Assembly (NCBI GenBank): GCA_002869465.1
Contig: PKSW01000190.1
Location: 1 to 9,638 of the forward strand
Reading direction: 5' to 3'
Length of the DNA: 9,638 nt
DNA from: Marinilabiliales bacterium
GTDB lineage: Bacteria > Bacteroidota > Bacteroidia > Bacteroidales > F082
Shown here: positions 1-6,743 of the stretch, piece by piece
Layout: each line of letters starts with the position of its first letter
Position numbering within the stretch: the stretch's first letter is position 1
Made by a program: the position numbers and the translations under genes
Notes under the pieces: generated by a model
Told to the model about the DNA's origin: nothing
Databases searched by the model: none
The model's input: the letters and a program-made list of their open reading frames with translations, nothing else

Positions 1-771
1 ATTCTCAAAGCCAAATGCATTTAAAGCCATCGGAACGAGTTGAGCACCTGTACCGTGAATGGGGGTGTACACAATTTTAAGATCTTTTTGCCGCTGAATG
101 GCTTCTGCTGACAATGAAAGGGATTTGATATGCTCAATATAAAGTTGATCAACTTCTTCTCCGATTATTTCAATTAATTGTGGATTGCTTTCGAACTTCA
201 CATCAGAAATATCCGTTATTTTCTGAACTTCTTTGATCACATTTTTATCATGCGGACTTATCAGTTGGCCGCCATCATCCCAATAGGCTTTATAGCCATT
301 GTATTCTTTTGGATTATGTGAAGCAGTAATTACGATACCTCCCTGGCATTCGAAATGCCTGATAGCAAAAGAGAGTTCCGGTGTGGGCCTCAAATCATCA
401 AATAAGTAAACTTTGATGTCATTCGCTGAAAACACATCTGCCGTTACCTGTGCAAAAAACTTGCTATTGTTCCTTGAATCATAGGCGATGGCGACTTTGA
501 TCCTGTCGATTCCTGAAAAATTTGCTTTCAGATAATTTGCAAATCCCTGGGTAGCAGCGCCAACCGTGTATTTATTCATACGGTTCGAACCAACGCCCAT
601 AATGCCACGCAATCCTCCCGTGCCGAATTCCAAATCCCTGTAAAATGACTCAATGAGTTCCTGAGGATCATTATCGATCATGGCCCTGATCTTTGATTTT
701 GTCTCTTCATCATAAGCTCCGTTCAGCCAGATATTGGCTTTTGTCATGATACTTTTATCAACTTTATTCAT
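1..771 (-). CDS. Phosphoglucomutase/phosphomannomutase, N-terminal part (runs off left edge)
   Basis: Alpha-D-phosphohexomutase superfamily enzyme that interconverts hexose 6-phosphate and hexose 1-phosphate in the cytoplasm, feeding nucleotide-sugar synthesis. I read 257 uninterrupted codons from ATG at 771 to the window edge. Family members of this long phospho-sugar mutase type (PgcA/PGM2-like) run to roughly 570-590 residues, so a little under half is present. Visible motifs are FGTGGLRG at 49-56, which is typical of this subgroup, and the active-site loop TASHNP at 149-154 with the phosphorylated serine at Ser151, followed by KEYNGYKAYWDDG. The metal-binding and sugar-binding loops would lie outside the window. 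ATG at 771 is preferred over Met9 (747) because the extra residues resemble the usual N-terminal helix of the family. It starts 11 bp after the rfbD stop and is probably the distal gene of the operon. Glucose versus mannose preference cannot be read from sequence. Confidence 0.93.
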   Translation of the reverse strand, partial: MNKVDKSIMTKANIWLNGAYDEETKSKIRAMIDNDPQELIESFYRDLEFGTGGLRGIMGVGSNRMNKYTVGAATQGFANYLKANFSGIDRIKVAIAYDSRNNSKFFAQVTADVFSANDIKVYLFDDLRPTPELSFAIRHFECQGGIVITASHNPKEYNGYKAYWDDGGQLISPHDKNVIKEVQKITDISDVKFESNPQLIEIIGEEVDQLYIEHIKSLSLSAEAIQRQKDLKIVYTPIHGTGAQLVPMALNAFGFEN

Positions 772-782
772 GGTGATTGTAA

Positions 783-1649
783 TTATTCGTTCTTTAATGT
801 TTCAATTAATTTCAGCAAGCTGAATTTCCATTCAGGGATTTCAATCCCGTAATCATGAATGATCTTGCTTTTATCCAATACGCTGTAGGCAGGTCTTATT
901 GCTCTGGTCGGGTATTCGGATGTTTTCACCGGAATTATCTTGCAATCCAATCCCGCCATATCCATGATCTCCTCTGCAAAAATAAACCAGCTTATATTTC
1001 CCATATTGCTGTAATGGTAAATTTCATTGCATTCTGGTTTTCCTGACTTTCCGATCATTTCAAGAATAGCTTTGGCCAGGTCTTCAGCAAAAGTAGGAGA
1101 TCCTAACTGGTCATCAACTACGCTAAGTTCTGTTCTTTCAGTACCCAATTTGAGTATGGTTTTCACAAAGTTCTTTCCAAATCGTGAGCAAAGCCAGGCC
1201 GTGCGGATAATAATAGCGCTTGAACAATATTTTAACACCGCTTCTTCGCCTTTTAATTTTGACAAGCCATACACCGATTGTGGCGAAACCGGATCATTTT
1301 CCTTATAAGGCCATTTTGCTGCACCATCAAAGACATAATCCGTCGAAATATGAATAAGCCTTACGTTACTTTCCTCACACGATTTTGACAGGTTATCAAC
1401 AGCGTCGGCATTAAGGAGAAATGCTTTCTCAGGTTCGTCTTCAGCCTGATCAACTGCCGTATATCCTGCACAATTCACACAGAAATTGAAACTATTTTCT
1501 TGAAAGAAGCTGCGAACTGATTGAATATCTGTTATATCCAATTCTTCAATATCTGTAAAAACAAAATTATAATTTGGATAATTTGCCGCCAGATAGCGAA
1601 ATTCGGAACCGAGTTGGCCATTACTTCCGGTAATCAGAATGCGAATCAC
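783..1649 (-). CDS. rfbD: dTDP-4-dehydrorhamnose reductase
   Basis: Short-chain dehydrogenase/reductase (RmlD family) that reduces dTDP-4-keto-L-rhamnose to dTDP-L-rhamnose with NAD(P)H, the last step of the pathway. The 288-residue length is normal. Visible motifs are the Rossmann nucleotide loop GSNGQLG at 8-14, STDYVFDG at 102-109, the catalytic YxxxK at Tyr127 and Lys131, and DDQLGSPT at 179-186 followed by a C-terminal substrate domain with the IRPAYSVLD segment near 251-259. The start codon is GTG (1649..1647), not ATG. It overlaps the TGA stop of the upstream decarboxylase as GTGA, suggesting translational coupling. No in-frame ATG lies before the nucleotide-binding loop, so GTG is the only sensible start. 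The partner genes rfbA, rfbB and rfbC are not in the window. A related 4-keto sugar reductase is the only real alternative. Confidence 0.93.
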   Translation of the reverse strand: MIRILITGSNGQLGSEFRYLAANYPNYNFVFTDIEELDITDIQSVRSFFQENSFNFCVNCAGYTAVDQAEDEPEKAFLLNADAVDNLSKSCEESNVRLIHISTDYVFDGAAKWPYKENDPVSPQSVYGLSKLKGEEAVLKYCSSAIIIRTAWLCSRFGKNFVKTILKLGTERTELSVVDDQLGSPTFAEDLAKAILEMIGKSGKPECNEIYHYSNMGNISWFIFAEEIMDMAGLDCKIIPVKTSEYPTRAIRPAYSVLDKSKIIHDYGIEIPEWKFSLLKLIETLKNE

Positions 1650-2587
1650 GATTCTTTTAGCAATTGGTCAAAATATGAAATGGTCTTTTTCAATCCTTCT
1701 TCCAGTTTAATTTCAGGTTCCCAGTCGAGCTGTTTTTTTGCCAGTGTAATATCTGGTTTTCTTTGCATCGGATCATCCGAAGGCAAGGGTTTGTATATGA
1801 TCTTCGATTTGCTGCCCGTTTGTTTAATAATCATTTCTGCCAATTCCAGTATTGTGAATTCCACCGGGTTACCCAGGTTCACAGGTCCTATAAAATCATT
1901 ATCCGTTTGCATCAATTTTATGAGGGCATTGATTAGGTCATCTACGTACTGAAAACTTCGCGTTTGTTCTCCGCTGCCAAAAATAGTAATGTCGTTGCCT
2001 TTGAGCGCCTGTACGATAAAATTTGAAACAACCCGTCCATCATTCGGATGCATTCGTGGACCATATGTATTGAAAATACGGGCGATTTTAATTTTCACCT
2101 GATTTTGCTTGTGATAATTCATAAACAGCGTTTCGGCAACGCGTTTTCCTTCATCATAACAAGCTCTTTCACCTATCGGGTTCACATGTCCCCAATAATC
2201 TTCCGTCTGCGGATGCACCTGCGGATCGCCGTAAACTTCACTTGTGGAAGCTTGCAATACTTTTGCCTTGTTCCGTTTGGCCAGCCCCAGCATGTTAATA
2301 GCACCCATCACCGATGTTTTCACCGTTTTAATGGCATTGTACTGGTAATGAATAGGGGAGGCCGGGCAAGCCAGGTTATATATTTCATCTACTTCAATGT
2401 AGAAGGGCATGGTTATATCATGGCGGATTACTTCAAAAAAAGGATTGCTCATTAAATGAACAATGTTGCTTTTACTACCCGTAAAATAGTTATCCAGTGA
2501 GACGACTTCGTTTCCATCTGCAAGCAATCTTTCGCATAAATGTGATCCGAGAAATCCAGCACCCCCGGTTACAAGAATTTTTTTCAT
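1646..2587 (-). CDS. UDP-glucuronate decarboxylase (UDP-xylose synthase)
   Basis: Extended SDR enzyme that oxidises and decarboxylates UDP-glucuronate to UDP-xylose using bound NAD. The 313-residue protein has the nucleotide loop GGAGFLGSH at 8-16, ACPASP at 73-78, the STSEVYGDP block at 114-122, and the family signature NPIGERACYDEGKR at 136-149 with catalytic Tyr144 and Lys148. ARIFNTYGPRM follows at 169-179 and the UXS-type SFQYVDDL at 211-218. NPIGxRxCYDEGKR separates UXS enzymes from dTDP-glucose dehydratases and UDP-glucose epimerases, so I am confident of the reaction class. The gene follows ugd by 41 bp, which provides its substrate, and overlaps rfbD by 4 bp. A TATTTTTG box in the 41-bp gap may give it an additional promoter. 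Confidence 0.95.
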   Translation of the reverse strand: MKKILVTGGAGFLGSHLCERLLADGNEVVSLDNYFTGSKSNIVHLMSNPFFEVIRHDITMPFYIEVDEIYNLACPASPIHYQYNAIKTVKTSVMGAINMLGLAKRNKAKVLQASTSEVYGDPQVHPQTEDYWGHVNPIGERACYDEGKRVAETLFMNYHKQNQVKIKIARIFNTYGPRMHPNDGRVVSNFIVQALKGNDITIFGSGEQTRSFQYVDDLINALIKLMQTDNDFIGPVNLGNPVEFTILELAEMIIKQTGSKSKIIYKPLPSDDPMQRKPDITLAKKQLDWEPEIKLEEGLKKTISYFDQLLKES

Positions 2588-2614
2588 GGTTTTGTATTTC
2601 TATCCATTACCTTT

Positions 2615-2622
2615 CAAAAATA
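2615..2622 (-). promoter_or_regulatory. Possible internal -7 box upstream of the UDP-glucuronate decarboxylase
   Basis: The minus strand reads TATTTTTG, identical to the box in front of the peptidase and matching TAnnTTTG. It sits in the 41-bp gap between ugd and the decarboxylase and would give a leader of about 20 nt. No TTTG is found at the expected -33 spacing, so this may be chance in AT-rich DNA. Confidence 0.25.
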
Positions 2623-2628
2623 GGATAT

Positions 2629-3963
2629 TTACTGATCTTGTGGCTTTAACCCGGTTCCAATACCAAAATATTCAAATCCCAGACTACTCATCTCCTGGGC
2701 GTCATAAACATTGCGACCATCAAAGATGACATGATTTTTAAGGATTTCTTTTATTCTTTTGAAATCAGGCAGTTTAAATTCTGGCCACTCGGTTACGAGA
2801 AAAAGTGCATCTGCATCTTTCAGGGTTTCATATTGCTCTTCACAAAATTCAATCTTATGATCTAAAATCCTCTTGGCTTCATTCATGGCCACTGGATCAT
2901 ACGCTTTTACTTTAGCTCCTGCATTTAACAGGTTCTCAATGATTACCAACGAAGGTGCCTCTCGCATATCATCTGTTTGAGGTTTGAATGATAAACCCCA
3001 AATGGCAAAGGTCTTCCCTTTCAGGTCGCCTTTAAAGTAAGTTTTCGCTTTGTTAAATAGAATTGATTTTTGCAATTCATTCACATCTTCAACAGCTTGC
3101 AAAACAGACATATTATAGCCAAATTCTTTTGCAGTTTTTATAAGCGCTTTCACATCTTTCGGAAAACACGAGCCACCATAACCGGTGCCCGGGTATATGA
3201 AATATTTTCCAATCCGCCTGTCAGAACCAATACCCTTGCGGATCATATTAATGTCGGCACCTACAATTTCGCTTAAATTGGCCATATCATTCATAAAACT
3301 TATTTTTGTGGCGAGCATGGCATTAGCCGCATATTTGGTCATTTCAGCAGACACAATATCCATGAAGATTACCGGGTGACCATTCATGGTAAATGGCTTG
3401 TAGAGTTTCTCCATAAGTTTTCTTGCCCTTTCGGTATCAACACCTACCACGATCCGGTCAGGTTTTAGAAAATCATCCACCGCGGCACCTTCTTTCAGGA
3501 ATTCGGGATTGGAAGCCACATCAAAATCTATCTGAACGCCTCTTTTATCAATTGCTTGTTGCATGGCTATCCTGACTTTTTCAGCAGTTCCCACGGGAAC
3601 TGTGCTTTTAGTCACCATTAATACATAATCTTTTATATGTGCACCCACTTCGCGGGCTACTTCCAGCACATATTGCAAATCGGCACTACCATCTTCATCA
3701 GGCGGTGTGCCTACTGCACCGAAAATCACCTGCACGCCATCTAAACATTCTGATAATTTCGTATGAAAATGCAATCTGCCTTTGGCAATGTTCCGCTGCA
3801 CCATTTTTTCCAAGCCAGGCTCATAAATCGGTATAATTCCCTGTTGTAAATTATCAATCTTCTTTTTGTCAATATCTACACATGTTACATCAATGCCAAT
3901 CTCCGAAAAACATGCTCCCGTAACCAGACCAACATAACCTGTTCCTGCAATAACAATCTTCAT
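2629..3963 (-). CDS. ugd: UDP-glucose 6-dehydrogenase
   Basis: Cytoplasmic NAD-dependent four-electron oxidation of UDP-glucose to UDP-glucuronate, the substrate of the next gene in the operon. The 444-residue length is standard for the bacterial UDP-glucose/GDP-mannose dehydrogenase family. The N-terminal Rossmann loop GTGYVG is at 7-12. KSTVPVGT is at 119-126. NPEFLKEG at 152-159 supplies Glu154 and Lys157. MTKYAANA at 208-215 supplies Lys210 and Asn214. The catalytic cysteine is Cys266 in GGSCFPKD (263-270). The C-terminal NAD/UDP domain has WGLSFKPQTDDMREAPS at 322-338 and FDGRNVYD at 414-421. GDP-mannose and UDP-ManNAc dehydrogenases are relatives, but the motifs and the adjacent UXS enzyme favour UDP-glucose. 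It starts 26 bp after the peptidase stop with no clear promoter in the gap, so co-transcription is likely. Confidence 0.96.
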   Translation of the reverse strand: MKIVIAGTGYVGLVTGACFSEIGIDVTCVDIDKKKIDNLQQGIIPIYEPGLEKMVQRNIAKGRLHFHTKLSECLDGVQVIFGAVGTPPDEDGSADLQYVLEVAREVGAHIKDYVLMVTKSTVPVGTAEKVRIAMQQAIDKRGVQIDFDVASNPEFLKEGAAVDDFLKPDRIVVGVDTERARKLMEKLYKPFTMNGHPVIFMDIVSAEMTKYAANAMLATKISFMNDMANLSEIVGADINMIRKGIGSDRRIGKYFIYPGTGYGGSCFPKDVKALIKTAKEFGYNMSVLQAVEDVNELQKSILFNKAKTYFKGDLKGKTFAIWGLSFKPQTDDMREAPSLVIIENLLNAGAKVKAYDPVAMNEAKRILDHKIEFCEEQYETLKDADALFLVTEWPEFKLPDFKRIKEILKNHVIFDGRNVYDAQEMSSLGFEYFGIGTGLKPQDQ

Positions 3964-3989
3964 CCTACTACTAATATTTAATTATGAAT

Positions 3990-6074
3990 CTATTTCAACC
4001 ATTTATCCAGCCAATCAAAAAATACCCTTTGCCATAGAATTCCATTCTGGGGTTGTAATACCCAGTGGTTTTCATCAGGAAAATACAAAAATTCAGCTGG
4101 AACATCTCTTAAAACAGCAGCATTGAATGCGGTCATTCCCTGGGTAAAAACAACCCGGTAATCCAGTTCGCCATGAATAATAAGAATGGGCGTATCCCAG
4201 TTTTGCACCAGTTTGTGTGGTGAGTGTGCATATACATTTTGTATTCTTTCATTTTCAGTTTCCCAGAAAGGCCCTGCCTTATCCCAATTCTCAAACCACA
4301 TCTCTTCAGTTTCGAGATACTGTGCTTCTTCATTAAAAATACCGTCGTGGGCAATGAAAGCTTTAAACCTGCCCTCATGGATGCCTGCCAGGTAGAATAC
4401 GGCGTATCCTCCGGCACTGGCCCCAACAGCTCCCAAACGTTCCTCATCCACGTAGGGTTCTTTCGCCATTTCATCAATAGCTGTCAGGTAATCACCCATG
4501 CTTTTTCCATGGTAGTCGCCACTGATCTGCTCCTGCCAGGCTTGTCCGAACCCTGATACACCTCTGCGGTTTGGTGCGACAATAATATAACCATTGGCTG
4601 CCATGATCTGGTAGTTCCAGCGATAATGGAAATTTTGGCTTAAGGGTCCCTGCGGGCCACCTTTACAATAGAGTAGGGCAGGATACTTTTTATTGGGATC
4701 GAAATTGGGCGGATAAATGATCATGGTCAGCATGTCTTCGCCATCGGCAGTTTTCATCCAGCGTTCTTCAACTTCGCCCATGGTGAGTTGATCGAGTAAT
4801 TCTTTGTTGGTGAATGTAATTTGCTCTGCCGTGCCATCTGCTATTTTTACCTTATACAATTCAGTAGGCATCGACATGGAGTTTCTTGCCGCGATCAGGT
4901 AATCTCCAGCAAGTGACACGCTTTTATAATCGTGCAATCCTTCAGTTAATTTAACAATGCTGCCATCTTGCAAATTATAGCTGTATATCTGGAAGGTGCC
5001 ATGCCAGTCGCTGGTAAAATAAACCGCCTGGCTGTCGCCTGACCAAACCAATCCGCCCACATTCTGGTCAAATCCTTCAGTGGCATAAATCCTTTCATTA
5101 GTCTCCAGGTTCATAATAAACAATCGGTTCTGGTCTGATTCATAGCCATCACGCTCCATGCTTTCCCAGGCAACATATTTGCCATCAGGTGAAAACAGAG
5201 GAGACACATCAAAGCCCATATTGCCTTCGGAAATATTTTCCGTTGTCCCCGATTCCAGAGAAAACATATAAATATCCGAGTTAGTAGACAAACTTGCGGC
5301 TTTCCCGGTCAGTTTTTTGCTAGTATATGCAATTGATTTACTATCAGCACTCCAGTCAACCTGCTCAATACCGCCGAAAGGTTTTAGTGGTGCCTGGTAG
5401 GGTTCGCCTTCCATGATATCTTTTTCATTCCATATTTTTTCACCATTATAATCGGCTACAAAAACATGGCTGTATGAATCTACCCAATGGTCCCAGTGCC
5501 GGTACATCAGGTCGTTCATAAGACGTCCGCTGGCATTGGGTAATCCTTTATATAATTCAGGAAATTTATTTTCTATGGGAACTTCCTTTGTAAATAGAAC
5601 TTTAGACTGATCAGGAGCATATTTAAATCCGGTAATTCCGCCTTCTATGTCTGATATTTGAGTCCTGGCACTTCCATCCGGGTTCATTTCCCATAATTGA
5701 ACCGACCCGCTTTCAGATGTTAAAAAGCCTATTTTCTTTCCATCAGGACGCCACACTTCATTAAATTCACTTTTTGGCGATTTGGTGATCTGTTTTAGGT
5801 TTTCACCATTCATATCCATGGTATATAAGTCACGATTGCCTTTATTCTTTTCGATTGAATAATAGCTGACACCATAAAGAATCGAGTTTCCGTCAGGGGA
5901 AATCTCATGACCGCTCACCCTGCCAAATGCCCATAAAGCTTCGGGGGTCATCAGGCCGTTTTCAATGGTTAGTTGAGTTTTACCAATTACTTCAACTTGC
6001 TTTTCTTTTTGTAGTTTTGGCTCACATCCTGAAAAAAGGATGGCAAGCAGTACAACCGGAATAAAATTTCTCAT
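3990..6074 (-). CDS. Lipoprotein S9-family prolyl-oligopeptidase-type peptidase (DPP5-like)
   Basis: Secreted serine peptidase of the S9 (prolyl oligopeptidase) clan, expected to release dipeptides from oligopeptides in the periplasm. Read from ATG at 6074 it has 694 residues. The N-terminus MRNFIPVVLLAILFSGC is a type II signal peptide with lipobox LFSGC and lipidated Cys17. A beta-propeller follows, with repeated blade motifs such as SPDG near 59, WRPDGKK near 108, WSADSKS near 241, FSPDGKY near 294 and WSGDSQ near 344. RHWDHW at 192-197 resembles the LMY-HWD block of the DPP5/S9C branch. The alpha/beta hydrolase domain starts near 437. It has GGPQG at 472-476, nucleophile Ser553 in GASAGG, Asp638 in HGELDYRV and His670 in DENHW, an intact triad. 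Reading can be extended in frame to a TTG at 6101, but that codon lies inside the likely promoter -7 box and spoils the short signal peptide, so I reject it. DPP5-type specificity is inferred; acylaminoacyl peptidase is the alternative. Confidence 0.9.
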   Translation of the reverse strand: MRNFIPVVLLAILFSGCEPKLQKEKQVEVIGKTQLTIENGLMTPEALWAFGRVSGHEISPDGNSILYGVSYYSIEKNKGNRDLYTMDMNGENLKQITKSPKSEFNEVWRPDGKKIGFLTSESGSVQLWEMNPDGSARTQISDIEGGITGFKYAPDQSKVLFTKEVPIENKFPELYKGLPNASGRLMNDLMYRHWDHWVDSYSHVFVADYNGEKIWNEKDIMEGEPYQAPLKPFGGIEQVDWSADSKSIAYTSKKLTGKAASLSTNSDIYMFSLESGTTENISEGNMGFDVSPLFSPDGKYVAWESMERDGYESDQNRLFIMNLETNERIYATEGFDQNVGGLVWSGDSQAVYFTSDWHGTFQIYSYNLQDGSIVKLTEGLHDYKSVSLAGDYLIAARNSMSMPTELYKVKIADGTAEQITFTNKELLDQLTMGEVEERWMKTADGEDMLTMIIYPPNFDPNKKYPALLYCKGGPQGPLSQNFHYRWNYQIMAANGYIIVAPNRRGVSGFGQAWQEQISGDYHGKSMGDYLTAIDEMAKEPYVDEERLGAVGASAGGYAVFYLAGIHEGRFKAFIAHDGIFNEEAQYLETEEMWFENWDKAGPFWETENERIQNVYAHSPHKLVQNWDTPILIIHGELDYRVVFTQGMTAFNAAVLRDVPAEFLYFPDENHWVLQPQNGILWQRVFFDWLDKWLK

Positions 6075-6098
6075 TTGATTTGATTTTGGAATGAAGAG

Positions 6099-6106
6099 CA
6101 AAAATA
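6099..6106 (-). promoter_or_regulatory. Bacteroidota-type -7 box for the peptidase operon
   Basis: On the minus strand this reads TATTTTTG, an exact match to the TAnnTTTG -7 element used by the primary sigma factor of Bacteroidota. Transcription would start a few bases downstream, giving a leader of about 20 nt before the ATG at 6074. The nearest upstream TTTG (complement of 6131..6134) lies 24 bp away, somewhat more than the usual spacing of about 19-21, so the -33 element is weak or absent. Inferred from sequence only. Confidence 0.5.
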
Positions 6107-6380
6107 GGCATTACGGTGGATTTTATAAAACAAATGAGAGATTAATTTGCTTTCTAATTTGCTGGAGATGAAGGGGCTATTTTACAATTCAAAATAACCA
6201 CCGCTGATCATGTTCCGATTAGTTGTTGTTCCTGATAAAATCGGCATATTGTTAAATAAATGTTAAACCCAGGTTTTGATATTTATCTATTTAGAATCTT
6301 TCTATATTCGCAACTGAATTTACAAGCAGCCTTATCAAAGGCAAAAACTAAAGCCAATTATAAACCCAACATTTCAAGCC

Positions 6381-6402
6381 ACAATTTTTTAGGGAAAATT
6401 GT
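6381..6402. repeat. Perfect 8-bp inverted repeat in the divergent spacer
   Basis: Arms ACAATTTT (6381..6388) and AAAATTGT (6395..6402) flank a 6-base centre TTAGGG. The arms are A/T-rich and there is no following T-run on either strand, so it is not a good terminator. It could be a dyad operator for a regulator acting on either divergent gene, or chance in AT-rich DNA. Confidence 0.3.
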
Positions 6403-6438
6403 CTCATTTCTGAATGCAATTAAAAGACAGTGCTTTTA

Positions 6439-6621
6439 CATTGCAAACAAGCAACAATCAATTATGGTCGTTCATTAACATGCGATGCTTTTAATCATGC
6501 ATTTATTGTTGAAGTCAATCATCACAATGTAATAAGTGATTTTTGACGGTTATAACATAACACCTTCATTTTTAAATATGTAGATGTTTTGAACGGGAAA
6601 AGTATGCTTCATTGCAAACAA
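6439..6621 (+). repeat. 12-bp direct repeat CATTGCAAACAA, two copies
   Basis: The 12-mer CATTGCAAACAA occurs at 6439..6450 and again at 6610..6621, 171 bp apart. Both copies are in the spacer upstream of the first lipoprotein gene and both follow a TGCTT block (6431 and 6605). The second copy lies about 120 bp before the ATG. A paired protein-binding site is possible but unproven. Confidence 0.3.
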
Positions 6622-6743
6622 AAAATATAACAAACACAATGTTAAATTTAAATTAAATGCCTATGTGAAACAGTGGAATTTTTTTAAAAGAGAACAGATA
6701 ACAAGCCTTAAATATAAATATTATAAAATTAAAAAAAGTAACT

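Larger units (their letters stand above)
6107..6743. other. Divergent AT-rich intergenic region without a convincing gene
   Basis: About 640 bp between the divergently oriented peptidase and the first paralogous lipoprotein, beyond the peptidase -7 box. It must hold the plus-strand promoter for the lipoprotein. I found no exact TAnnTTTG box on the plus strand; near matches are TATATTCG around 6303 and TATTGTTG around 6504, neither with a well-placed -33 element. It contains an inverted repeat at 6381..6402, a short one at 6421..6438, and a 12-bp direct repeat at 6439 and 6610. A 72-codon open frame at 6260..6478 has no recognisable protein features and I do not call it. No tRNA, rRNA or CRISPR structure is apparent. 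The 25 bases before the 6744 start are A/T only apart from one G and one C, as is common in this phylum. Confidence 0.6.

Noticed and set aside
1521..1952. 143-codon plus-strand frame across the rfbD/decarboxylase junction
   Set aside because: It is antisense to two well-supported genes with conserved motifs. Its translation shows no coherent domain.
4133..4477. 114-codon minus-strand frame inside the peptidase gene
   Set aside because: It is out of frame within the conserved hydrolase domain, where the S9 frame carries the catalytic motifs. It is an overlap shadow.
6075..6101. TTG start giving a 703-residue peptidase
   Set aside because: The TTG is part of the TATTTTTG box, and the added residues place a polar stretch before an otherwise well-formed lipoprotein signal peptide that begins at the ATG at 6074.
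6381..6402. Inverted repeat considered as a terminator
   Set aside because: The stem is A/T-rich, no T-run follows on either strand, and no gene ends nearby.
6260..6478. 72-codon open frame on the plus strand in the divergent spacer
   Set aside because: It has no recognisable motif, signal peptide or membrane segment, and it is interrupted by inverted repeats. Its composition is like the surrounding AT-rich non-coding DNA, where such frames arise by chance.
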